A DNA stretch of 64,000 nucleotides, from assembly GCF_000702825.1 (NCBI RefSeq), contig NZ_JNKF01000014.1:1-64000 (forward strand), read 5' to 3'. The notes beneath the pieces are model-generated. The model had not been told where the DNA came from. It saw only the letters and a program-made list of their open reading frames with translations, and made no database searches. The translations under genes and the position numbers were made by a program. Positions 30,382-37,540 of the stretch are shown in pieces (the stretch's first letter is position 1; each line of letters begins with the position of its first letter). Source of the DNA: Prevotella sp. P6B1 (lineage in GTDB: Bacteria > Bacteroidota > Bacteroidia > Bacteroidales > Bacteroidaceae).

Positions 30382-30915
30382 ATGAAACTGAAATTATTAT
30401 TACCATTATTGCTATCTGGAGCGATGCCGGTCTATGGTCAGGTGAATCTGTCTGGCATGGTGCCAGAATCGGCCGACAGCTTGCAGAAATGCAAAATCCG
30501 CTACTTCTCTCCCGGCAGAGGCGGGATGAACAGAGTATGGGACTTTTCCAAAAAGCTGGGCTCTAAGGAGTCTTCGCAGGTGATGTTTATGAAAGACAGC
30601 ACAGGCATGGTGTCGGTCATTGAAACCGGTAATATCACCTACGACTGGAACAACAACCCGAAACAGATATACTTCACCAACGGCAGCGTGACGAAGTATG
30701 TATATAGCACATCAGGCAAGAAGCTACGTGCTGTTCACTATACCGCCAAGCCGAATATCACCAGAACCTGGGGTGTGAAGCCTGCCGAGCTGACATCATC
30801 GCAGATATTGCAAGCAGACTCTACGGACTATCTGCTTGGCGGCAGCCTCACCCTCAAGAACGGCAAGGCGATGCTTCACCCTCTTTTTATGGTGAAGGGA
30901 ACGATGGTAACTTAG
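30382..30915 (+). CDS. Chimeric ORF: leader copy 1 fused to RHS repeats (module B)
   Basis: 177 codons. Residues 1-82 are leader copy 1: signal peptide MKLKLLLPLLLSGAMPVYGQ followed by the NLSGMVPESADSLQKCKIRYF domain. After VIET the sequence switches to RHS repeats (NITYDWNNNPKQIYF, KYVYSTSGKKLRAVHYT). The join deletes most of an exported RHS system. The last 17 residues are out of frame with the original toxin tail that follows, so this is probably a degenerate gene, although a secreted short product is possible. Confidence 0.6.
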   Translation: MKLKLLLPLLLSGAMPVYGQVNLSGMVPESADSLQKCKIRYFSPGRGGMNRVWDFSKKLGSKESSQVMFMKDSTGMVSVIETGNITYDWNNNPKQIYFTNGSVTKYVYSTSGKKLRAVHYTAKPNITRTWGVKPAELTSSQILQADSTDYLLGGSLTLKNGKAMLHPLFMVKGTMVT

Positions 30916-31097
30916 CCGCAAAGATGAAAATTCCCGTGTTTGTATTAGGACATAACAATAATGTTTATGGTATCGTCAGTAATAGAGACCAGTATTCAAT
31001 ATTTTCTTTACCTGGGAATTTCAGTAAAGTGAGCAGTTTACTCAGAACAAATTTATCATTTGCAGAATACATTAAAAATAACAATTGGCAAATTTAA
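30867..31097 (+). pseudogene. Toxin tail B, out of frame remnant
   Basis: Read in the other frame, 76 codons begin GDASPSFYGEGNDGNLAA and continue KMKIPVFVLGHNNNVYGI to a TAA at 31095. The SPS..D..A....PVFV layout is like the last part of JAMM/DUF4329-like domains of RHS proteins, but the expected upstream His-x-His is absent. It overlaps the end of the chimeric ORF by 49 bases and has no start of its own. Confidence 0.55.
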
Positions 31098-31102
31098 TTT
31101 TT

Positions 31103-31618
31103 ATGAATAAAATATTTTATTGTCTAAGTACACTTTGTATATTTTTCTATGGTTGCTCAAATAAAACGAACATAGAACATACAGGCATACCTGTTTCAAT
31201 AATCAACAAAAGTTTATTGAATCAAATTGACTATTATATAGGTAAATACCCTTACAATGACACCTTATTGATTTTGTCAGACATTGATGAAAATTGGTTA
31301 GACAATCAGAAAATCCATGACTATTGGATAATTGGTCCGGCATATAGCGAATTTATCTGTTCTAGGAAGGATATTTCTTTATTCTTCAAGTACAACAATA
31401 CCATTATCTTTTTGCAATCATCACTTAGTGGGCTAACCGATTCTTCATATATAAAAAGAGAGTATCCTAAGAATAGGAATCAAGAGAATAGCCATGAAGT
31501 TGAAAAATTATTTTATAAGCACGCAATCGTATGTGAACAAGATTCTAATGGAACGTTTAGTTTTGTTACAGACGAGGTGAAAAAACGTGTAGATTTTGTG
31601 GCTCCACCAATAGAATAA
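31103..31618 (+). CDS. Putative immunity lipoprotein (module B)
   Basis: 171 residues from the ATG at 31103, six bases after tail B. The lipoprotein signal MNKIFYCLSTLCIFFYGC gives Cys18 as the lipid site. The remainder is AT-rich, without a known domain. A start six codons upstream would overlap tail B and is less likely. It appears intact although its toxin partner is broken. Confidence 0.65.
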   Translation: MNKIFYCLSTLCIFFYGCSNKTNIEHTGIPVSIINKSLLNQIDYYIGKYPYNDTLLILSDIDENWLDNQKIHDYWIIGPAYSEFICSRKDISLFFKYNNTIIFLQSSLSGLTDSSYIKREYPKNRNQENSHEVEKLFYKHAIVCEQDSNGTFSFVTDEVKKRVDFVAPPIE

Positions 31619-31707
31619 ATAAAAAGGACCTATGTGATTCACGGAATCGAGAAAGAGAAATTATGGGGTTAAGAAAATGATCATTATCGAATTTGTGATG
31701 TATTTTT

Positions 31708-31926
31708 ATGAAACAGAAATTATTACTACCATTATTGCTATATGGAGCGATATCAGTCTATGGTCAGGTGAATCTGTCTGGCATGGCACCAGAATCGACC
31801 GACAGCTTGCAGAAATGCAAGATCCGCTACTTCTCGCCCGGCAGAGGCGGGATGAACAGAGTATGGGATTTTTCTAAGAAACTGATAATTCATATGGAAA
31901 AGGTCCAGGGATTTGGAGTACTATAA
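31708..31926 (+). pseudogene. Leader copy 2, truncated (module C)
   Basis: 72 codons. The first 59 match the leader (MKQKLLLPLLLYGAISVYGQ, then SPGRGGMNRVWDFSKKL). After AAACTG it runs into tail C in the wrong frame and stops at 31924. The copy has more substitutions than copies 1 and 3 (Y12, I15, S16), which suggests greater age. Confidence 0.65.
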
Positions 31927-32006
31927 AAAATGGTAAATACACGACCTCCCAATATTCTGGAATGAGAGACCTAAAGCCTGGTACGAGTGGATTTGAATAC
32001 AAATAA
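31884..32006 (+). pseudogene. Toxin tail C remnant
   Basis: In the second frame about 40 codons read DNSYGKGPGIWSTIKNGKY and end GTSGFEYK before TAA. The ending resembles that of module A (GTKGFEYGF), as expected for tips of one toxin superfamily. It has no start codon and is joined out of frame to leader copy 2. Confidence 0.5.
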
Positions 32007-32014
32007 TATTTGCA

Positions 32015-32626
32015 ATGAAAAAAATAAATTCAAGAAAGAGAGTATACTCTACAGTGTTTTGCATCGCTTTAACAACATCTTTCGTGTTGTGTTATTTGCC
32101 TTTTGTCCAGCTTAATGATATTGATGCTGAGGAATACCTTGGCGGATATCTTGATGACTCTTGGCATGATCGGATACTGGAATTGAAATTACGCTTCCAA
32201 CTATATCCCACATGTTGGTATATTCATAAAGGTGATGTCTATTCTGAAATACCGTTGCTTTATGGTAATAGTGCCCCACGAAAAATGACTATCAAGTTTA
32301 ATTGGGACAATAGTATCACACTTATTGATGGGGCATATAGATACGATTTGAATGTAGTCCGTGTTGTTACAAAACCACAATTGTTTCTATTCAAGCCTAA
32401 GTTGTATCCCAATGTATATGATTCAGACGATTATTATCCTTTACAGAATCATGAAACAGAAGACTCTCTATTTAGCGGAGTTTTTATGTATGACAAGAAG
32501 GATAATGGAATAGGAATCTATCGTCAAAAAAGTATGTTGCCGTTTGGAGGCAGACGCATTGGTTTTATAATTAGTATTGACGGGAAAGAGGGCTTAACAG
32601 GTAAAGAATCACCATTTGATTATTAA
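32015..32626 (+). CDS. Putative immunity membrane protein (module C)
   Basis: 203 residues, 8 bases after tail C. A basic N terminus and one hydrophobic segment (about 11-31) suggest a membrane anchor or uncleaved signal. The rest is soluble, with WYIHKGD and FGGRRIGFIISIDG; no family is recognised. Position and AT-rich codon use support an immunity role, unproven. Confidence 0.62.
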   Translation: MKKINSRKRVYSTVFCIALTTSFVLCYLPFVQLNDIDAEEYLGGYLDDSWHDRILELKLRFQLYPTCWYIHKGDVYSEIPLLYGNSAPRKMTIKFNWDNSITLIDGAYRYDLNVVRVVTKPQLFLFKPKLYPNVYDSDDYYPLQNHETEDSLFSGVFMYDKKDNGIGIYRQKSMLPFGGRRIGFIISIDGKEGLTGKESPFDY

Positions 32627-32697
32627 AAACGTGTAGAATAAAATGGAATCAATGGTTAAATGAAGTTATCATTACAACCATTTGTAAAAAATCACAT

Positions 32698-33360
32698 ATG
32701 AAACTGAAATTCTTACTATCATTATTGCTATCTGGAGCGATGCCGGTCTATGGTCAGGTGAATCTGTCTGGCATGATGCCAGAATCGACCGACAGCTTGC
32801 AGAAATGCAAAATCCGCTACTTCTCTCCCGGCAGAGGCGGGATGAACAGAGTATGGGACTTTTCAAAGAAACTGGGCTCCAAGGAGTCTTCGCAGGTGAT
32901 GTTTATGAAAGACAGCACAGGCATGGTGTCGGTCATTGAAACCTTTAAGAATAGCTACTATCGTACAACCCCCGACACGCTTGTACTCCTTGGCAGTGAA
33001 ACGGCGTTGGAAAAACGTGCGTATGTCGATGATAAGATCTCCAAGAGATTCCCGCTTGTATATGGCGACTCTATCAGCATGCCTTTCCGATGCGAAGGCA
33101 TGTATTGTGGTAATCATCCTTTCCGTGAGTTAGGTGTAACCACCATTAAGGTTGATGCCATGGGGGCTATCGTACTGGCCGAGAACGATACGGTAGATCA
33201 TGTCAGACGAGTACATACCATTGATTCCTATTCTATCTGCATGGATATTCTATCTTTAGTAAACGATGCAAATAAAGGTCTTAATAAGACCGGGATGCAG
33301 ATTGTTTATAGAAGAACGGGAAGTGATGTTAATAGTTATGATTTAGACGTGGTAAGATGA
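32698..33360 (+). CDS. Longest leader copy, fused in frame to a toxin tail (module D)
   Basis: 220 residues with signal peptide MKLKFLLSLLLSGAMPVYGQ. It contains the fullest version of the exported leader domain: KNSYYRTTPDTLVLLGSE, PFRCEGMYCGNHPFRE and RRVHTIDSYSICMDI. After about residue 190 a different short tail begins (ANKGLNKTGMQ) and ends DLDVVR. The reading frame is intact and the stop overlaps the next gene (ATGA). This is the only module in which leader, tail and partner gene are all uninterrupted. The natural full-length leader is probably longer. Confidence 0.7.
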   Translation: MKLKFLLSLLLSGAMPVYGQVNLSGMMPESTDSLQKCKIRYFSPGRGGMNRVWDFSKKLGSKESSQVMFMKDSTGMVSVIETFKNSYYRTTPDTLVLLGSETALEKRAYVDDKISKRFPLVYGDSISMPFRCEGMYCGNHPFRELGVTTIKVDAMGAIVLAENDTVDHVRRVHTIDSYSICMDILSLVNDANKGLNKTGMQIVYRRTGSDVNSYDLDVVR

Positions 33361-33779
33361 AACAGATTGTATATATATCGTTATTTTTGTTTTGTGTCAT
33401 GTCTTGCTCAAAAGGATATGATAAAGCAAGGCTGATAGCTGGCGATAGCTGTCAGTATTGGTATTATGCGCATTCAGATCCTGATGTCAAAACAAAATTC
33501 TACATGTATTTTGATCGTGAAGGAAGGATGTATACTCTCGAAGAAAGATATGCCGACAAGAAATTCTATCTCCATGATGTAGATGACGTGGAAACTATTC
33601 CAACATGGTCTATGGTGAATGATTCTGTTATTGAAATGGGTTCACTCAATTGGAAATTGACCATTGTGAATGATACTTTTCTTATCATCACGACAGACGA
33701 ATACCACTGGGGTGATACTTTGTATAAAGTGACTGATGCATATTTGCTGAAGAAACTACAAAAAGTTCCCATTCCGTAA
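33357..33779 (+). CDS. Putative immunity lipoprotein (module D)
   Basis: 140 residues. A lipoprotein signal ends VMSC with Cys17. The mature part is beta-rich, with alternating aromatic strands (WKLTIVNDTFLIITTDEY), resembling small lipocalin-like lipoproteins. The ATGA overlap with the fused leader-tail gene gives tight coupling, as expected for a toxin/immunity pair. Confidence 0.65.
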   Translation: MKQIVYISLFLFCVMSCSKGYDKARLIAGDSCQYWYYAHSDPDVKTKFYMYFDREGRMYTLEERYADKKFYLHDVDDVETIPTWSMVNDSVIEMGSLNWKLTIVNDTFLIITTDEYHWGDTLYKVTDAYLLKKLQKVPIP

Positions 33780-33839
33780 GGGCAAAAGGATTGAAGGGAG
33801 GTGAGAGTGATCATTACAACCATTAGTGATATATTATTT

Positions 33840-33947
33840 ATGAAACTGAAATTATTACTACCATTATTGCTATCTGGAGCGATGTCGGTCTATGGTCATG
33901 TGAATCTCTCTGGCACGGGACTGTCCCCTGACATGCGAGATATCTGA
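33840..33947 (+). pseudogene. Leader copy 4, truncated (module E)
   Basis: 35 codons: an intact signal peptide (MKLKLLLPLLLSGAMSVYGH) and NLSG, then a break into foreign sequence near 33916 and a stop at 33945. The break contains GGGACTGTCCC, a short palindrome that may mark the recombination point. The conserved leader flank TCATTACAACCATTAG lies just upstream (33811-33826). Confidence 0.65.
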
Positions 33948-34119
33948 TTCTTATGGAACGACTGAGACAAAATCGGTACAGCAGCAAACCAAAGATCGCT
34001 CACATGATGTGCCTCATTGGGAAGCGGGTGGTATAAAGACAGATAATGGTAAGCCTGAAATGAACAAATATGGAAGGCCCAAATTAAGAAATTCAAAAAG
34101 TAAAGCAGAATACGAATAA
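33946..34119 (+). pseudogene. Toxin tail E remnant
   Basis: 57 codons in the second frame: DSYGTTETKS, then KDRSHDVPHWEAGGIKT and GRPKLRNSKSKAEYE before TAA. The basic, His-containing ending is like nuclease-type polymorphic toxin tips, but the family is not certain. The next gene starts at the base after this stop. It has no start codon and is out of frame with leader copy 4. Confidence 0.5.
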
Positions 34120-34581
34120 ATGGAAACATTGGAACAAAAAAAGCGAAAGCTTATTGGCAAGATTAAGTATCTTGATAAATATATCAGAACACTTAATAGA
34201 ATCATTTTAAAGGGAGTTGAACCAACAATGTTATTATCTGTTGTTGAAACAGATAATATATATCCTTTGAGTTTAATTTACAAAACTGTTAATAAAAGAA
34301 CCTTGGATTTTTGTGATAAAAAAGAAGAATGGGGAATGATAAAGGATATTTTTGGTAATAATCCTTTGTATATTTGGTTAACACATGGTAGTGAATGTGG
34401 TTTGTGTCCCTTGGAATCAATAGATTTATTTAATATCGATTTTGATTATGAAGATGACCCAGAAGGAATAATCGTTCTGATTACACATGATTTTTCTAAA
34501 AAGATAGTTTTGGATTTTTATGAGGAGAGTAATGGAAAGAAAATAGATATTATAGTTAAAAGTATTATTAAGAAGAAGTAA
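34120..34581 (+). CDS. Putative cytosolic immunity protein (module E)
   Basis: 153 residues with no signal peptide, highly charged at both ends (METLEQKKRKLIGKI at the start, SIIKKK at the end). It starts directly after the TAA of tail E. Unlike the lipoproteins of modules A, B and D it should stay in the cytoplasm, which fits the suspected nuclease nature of tail E. No domain recognised. Confidence 0.62.
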   Translation: METLEQKKRKLIGKIKYLDKYIRTLNRIILKGVEPTMLLSVVETDNIYPLSLIYKTVNKRTLDFCDKKEEWGMIKDIFGNNPLYIWLTHGSECGLCPLESIDLFNIDFDYEDDPEGIIVLITHDFSKKIVLDFYEESNGKKIDIIVKSIIKKK

Positions 34582-34583
34582 AG

Positions 34584-34625
34584 CGTCTGTCATCCCCTGG
34601 CAATTACAACAGGCAATTCAAATAA
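34584..34625 (+). other. Possible end of an eroded toxin tail (module F)
   Basis: A short open stretch reads RLSSPGNYNRQFK followed by TAA, 13 bases before the next small gene. It repeats the array's pattern of tail then immunity gene, but only 13 codons remain, so this is tentative. Confidence 0.3.
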
Positions 34626-34638
34626 TACAAACAAAAAA

Positions 34639-34977
34639 ATGAGAATGGACTTGAAAAATAGATTCATGGTATTATTAATAATTCTACCATTATTATATAG
34701 TTGCTCAAAATTTGAGAATAAACTTTCTCAATATATGTAGAAAGATATGCCTACATGTACAGATACAACATATTGGCGCATAGTTGATTTGCAGGATGTT
34801 GTAGGCGTCAAGTACGATAAATTGTTTCTAATAGGATCTGATTTCGAAGAAGATATTGCAAGAGAAACTGGAAAAAGCTTTTTCCAGCCTTGGGGATGGT
34901 TGCGTAATCATAAAAGTAAACCTTGGGGGCATGGGGTGTCACTCAAAAAAGGAAAGGAATCTGAATGGACAAACTAA
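34639..34977 (+). pseudogene. Immunity-like lipoprotein gene with internal stop (module F)
   Basis: The ATG at 34639 gives a lipoprotein signal (LLIILPLLYSC, Cys22) and then an in-frame TAG at 34738. The same frame continues KDMPTCTDTTYWRIVDLQDV and GVKYDKLFLIGSDFEED to 34977, as expected of the rest of the protein. The end looks garbled, with a possible frameshift near 34875. It therefore looks like a dying immunity gene. Confidence 0.6.
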
Positions 34978-34982
34978 GATAG

Positions 34983-35063
34983 CTATTAAGTCTCTTGGTG
35001 TTTGCTTCTGCTTCGATGTTGGCACAAAGTACAGGGCAGAACTCTGGATTCACAGGGGCGGAG
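34983..35063 (+). pseudogene. Signal-peptide relic of a full RHS protein (module G)
   Basis: One frame reads LLSLLVFASASMLAQSTGQN, a signal peptide ending in AQ of the kind that opens large Bacteroidetes RHS (DUF6443-type) proteins. It has no start codon: a TAG lies just upstream. It merges into leader copy 5. The similarity is from memory of such proteins. Confidence 0.4.
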
Positions 35064-35099
35064 AAGGTAATCATTATAATTATTAGTGATATGTTGCAT

Positions 35100-35195
35100 A
35101 TGAAACTGAAATTATTACTACTATTATTACTATCTGGAGCAATGTCGGTCTATGGTCAGTTCAACTGCCTAATAATCGTAAAAACTTTTTGTTAG
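35100..35195 (+). pseudogene. Leader copy 5, minimal (module G)
   Basis: 31 codons: signal peptide MKLKLLLLLLLSGAMSVYGQ and then an unrelated FNCLIIVKTFC and stop. The break comes directly after the signal-peptide cleavage site. The upstream flank ATCATTATAATTATTAGTGAT (from 35070) matches that of copy 4. It marks the right end of the RHS-derived region. Confidence 0.6.
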
Positions 35196-35236
35196 AGTTG
35201 CTGACTTAAGTAAATTCAGTCGATTTTTATGCTGAG

Positions 35237-35280
35237 TTAATTCGATTGATGATTTGAGCTGGCTCGATTGATCGTTTGAA
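35237..35280 (+). repeat. Two tandem 22-base degenerate repeats upstream of prfA
   Basis: Two adjacent 22-base units share the core TCGATTGAT, two variable bases, then TTTGA; a third partial unit follows at 35281. They lie in the 303-base gap between the RHS region and prfA (35196-35498), which otherwise holds only the prfA promoter. Confidence 0.6.
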
Positions 35281-35439
35281 TTAACTCGCGGTTTTTCAGT
35301 CACCCCTACGATATCAAAAAACGATCAATAATGTGTCACTATTTCTCTAAGATATGGGCCACTCAATCCTTGTATTGTTGATTCACATTGCAAAAGTAGC
35401 CATAAAAAACAGAAAAACAGCATTTTAGCGAAAAAATAT

Positions 35440-35470
35440 TTTGATATACGGGCTTTTTTCCGTAACTTTG
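35440..35470 (+). promoter_or_regulatory. prfA promoter
   Basis: TTTG (35440-35443) and TAACTTTG (35463-35470) are separated by 19 bases; the ATG follows 28 bases later. Confidence 0.78.
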
Positions 35471-35498
35471 CAGCCCAAAATAATACATATATAAACAA

Positions 35499-36614
35499 AT
35501 GGCAGAAACAAGTAACAGCATTCTACAGAAACTGGACGGACTGGAGGCACGATTCGAAGAGGTTTCAACCTTGATTACCGATCCCGCCGTGATTGCCGAC
35601 CAGCAGCGATTCGTAAAACTGACAAAGGAATACAAAGATCTGGGCGATATCATGGATGCCCGCAAACGTTATATTGCATGCTTGAACGGCATCAAGGAGG
35701 CTAAGGATATACTGGCTAACGAGAGTGACCCCGAGATGAAGGAGATGGCACGCGAAGAGCTGGCTATCAACGAGGAATTGCAGCCACAGTTAGAGGAGGA
35801 AATCAAGATTGCCCTCATTCCGAAGGATCCCGAGGATGCCAAGAACGTAGAAATGGAAATCCGCGCAGGAACAGGTGGCGATGAGGCTGCCCTGTTTGCC
35901 GGCGACCTATTCAAGATGTACAAGAACTTCTGCGAGTCGAAGGGCTGGCAGGTTGCTATTACCTACGTATCCGAAGGGGCCGTAGGCGGTTTCAAGGAGG
36001 TTGACTTCTCTGTATCAGGAGCCGATGTTTACGGCACACTGAAGTACGAGAGTGGTGTGCACCGCGTGCAGCGTGTGCCAGTGACCGAGAGTAACGGACG
36101 TATGCAGACGAGTGCTGCCACCGTGGCCGTGTTGCCCGAAGCTGATAAGTTTGAGGTACACGTAAACGAGGGCGAAATCAAGTGGGATACCTTCCGTAGT
36201 TCGGGTGCTGGTGGTCAGAACGTAAACAAGGTTGAATCGGGTGTACGCCTGCGTTACATGTGGAAGAACCCCAACACGGGTGAGACCGAGGAAATCCTGA
36301 TTGAGTGTACCGAGACCCGCGACCAGCCTAAGAACAAGGAGCGTGCGCTCTCTCGCTTGTACACCTTTATTTATGATAAGGAGCACCAGAAGTACGTAGA
36401 TGATATCGCCAACCGTCGTAAGAGTCTGGTTTCTACTGGCGACCGTTCGGCCAAGATCCGCACCTACAACTTCCCACAGGGCCGCGTGACCGATCACCGT
36501 ATCGGCTATACCACTCATGACTTGCAGGGATTCCTGGGCGGCGATATTCAGGCCATGATCGATGCGCTGACCGTTGCCGAGAATGCCGAGCGCATGAAGG
36601 AGAACGAACTTTGA
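35499..36614 (+). CDS. prfA: Peptide chain release factor 1
   Basis: 371 residues. The ribosomal GGQ motif is at about 238-240 (SSGAGGQNVNK). The stop-codon-reading tripeptide is PVT in RVPVTESNGR (about 193-195), which is the RF1 type (UAA/UAG); RF2 would have SPF. It is the first gene of a rightward set with pyrF and the HD hydrolase. Confidence 0.97.
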   Translation: MAETSNSILQKLDGLEARFEEVSTLITDPAVIADQQRFVKLTKEYKDLGDIMDARKRYIACLNGIKEAKDILANESDPEMKEMAREELAINEELQPQLEEEIKIALIPKDPEDAKNVEMEIRAGTGGDEAALFAGDLFKMYKNFCESKGWQVAITYVSEGAVGGFKEVDFSVSGADVYGTLKYESGVHRVQRVPVTESNGRMQTSAATVAVLPEADKFEVHVNEGEIKWDTFRSSGAGGQNVNKVESGVRLRYMWKNPNTGETEEILIECTETRDQPKNKERALSRLYTFIYDKEHQKYVDDIANRRKSLVSTGDRSAKIRTYNFPQGRVTDHRIGYTTHDLQGFLGGDIQAMIDALTVAENAERMKENEL

Positions 36615-36643
36615 TTCATTGAACATTAAACATTAAATCAGAT

Positions 36644-37507
36644 ATGACCAGAAAAGAACTGATTGAACAGATTCGCGAGAAGCAGAGCTTTCTGTGCGTG
36701 GGACTGGACACAGACCTGGACAAGATGCCCAAAGGCCTGAAGGAGATTGTAAAGAAAGAGTATGAAGAGGAGGAGATGATCTTCGGCATGCTGTTTGAGT
36801 TTAGCACCCGCATTATCGATGCTACAGCCCCCTACTGCGTGGCCTACAAGCCTAACCTGGCCTTCTACGAGGCTTACGGCATTGAAGGTATGGCTGCTTT
36901 CGAGGGCATTATCGAATATCTGCAGGAGAACTATCCCCAACACCTGATTATAGCCGATGCCAAGCGCGGCGATATCGGTAACACATCGAAGATGTACGCC
37001 AAGACTTTCTTTGAGCAGTACAACGTAGATGCGCTGACCGTTGCCCCTTATATGGGCGAAGATAGCGTAACACCGTTCCTGGGCTACGACGGCAAATGGG
37101 TGGTACTGCTGGCTCTTACCAGCAATAAAGGCAGCCACGACTTCCAGTTGATGAAGGACGAGAATGGCGAGCGCCTGTTTGAAAAGGTACTGAAGAAGAG
37201 TCAGGAATGGGGCAACGACGAGAACATGATGTACGTAGTTGGTGCCACACAGGGACAGATGTTTGAGGACATCCGTAAGCTGGCTCCTAACCACTTCCTG
37301 CTGGTTCCTGGCGTTGGTGCTCAGGGCGGCAGCTTAGAGGAGGTTTGCAAGTACGGCATGATTAAGGACTGCGGTCTGCTGGTCAACTCATCTCGCGGCA
37401 TCATCTACGCCTCGAACGAGAAAGACTTTGCCGAGGTAGCCGGACAGAAGGCCGAGGAGCTGCAGCAGCAGATGGCCAAGATCCTGGCAGATGCCGGCAT
37501 CTGCTAA
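36644..37507 (+). CDS. pyrF: Orotidine 5'-phosphate decarboxylase
   Basis: 287 residues, the longer (type 2) PyrF form. It converts OMP to UMP in pyrimidine synthesis. The catalytic Asp-Lys-Asp array is in [12 protein letters not shown] (about 103-114) and the substrate phosphate region in [10 protein letters not shown] near 226. It lies 29 bases after prfA. Confidence 0.96.
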   Translation: MTRKELIEQIREKQSFLCVGLDTDLDKMPKGLKEIVKKEYEEEEMIFGMLFEFSTRIIDATAPYCVAYKPNLAFYEAYGIEGMAAFEGIIEYLQENYPQHLIIADAKRGDIGNTSKMYAKTFFEQYNVDALTVAPYMGEDSVTPFLGYDGKWVVLLALTSNKGSHDFQLMKDENGERLFEKVLKKSQEWGNDENMMYVVGATQGQMFEDIRKLAPNHFLLVPGVGAQGGSLEEVCKYGMIKDCGLLVNSSRGIIYASNEKDFAEVAGQKAEELQQQMAKILADAGIC

Positions 37508-37540
37508 AGATCAAAGTTCAAACTTCAAAGTTCCAAGTTT

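Larger units (their letters stand above)
30382..35161 (+). repeat. Dispersed direct repeat: five copies of one gene 5' end
   Basis: Copies start at 30382, 31708, 32698, 33840 and 35100, all in the same orientation. The shared lengths are about 246, 177, more than 500, about 78 and about 62 bases. Copies 2-5 share an upstream flank ATCATTA(C/T)(A/C)A; copy 1 has a different flank. They could support homologous recombination between modules. Confidence 0.8.

Noticed and set aside
30382..35195. CRISPR-like array because of regular direct repeats
   Set aside because: The repeats are coding 5' ends of variable length at 0.8-1.3 kb spacing, not short uniform repeats with short spacers.
28797..35498. 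Insertion sequence or integrative element behind the RHS region
   Set aside because: No transposase, integrase, terminal inverted repeats or target-site duplication could be seen at either edge.
35499..36614. Release factor 2
   Set aside because: The tripeptide is PVT, the RF1 form; the RF2 SPF motif and programmed frameshift are absent.
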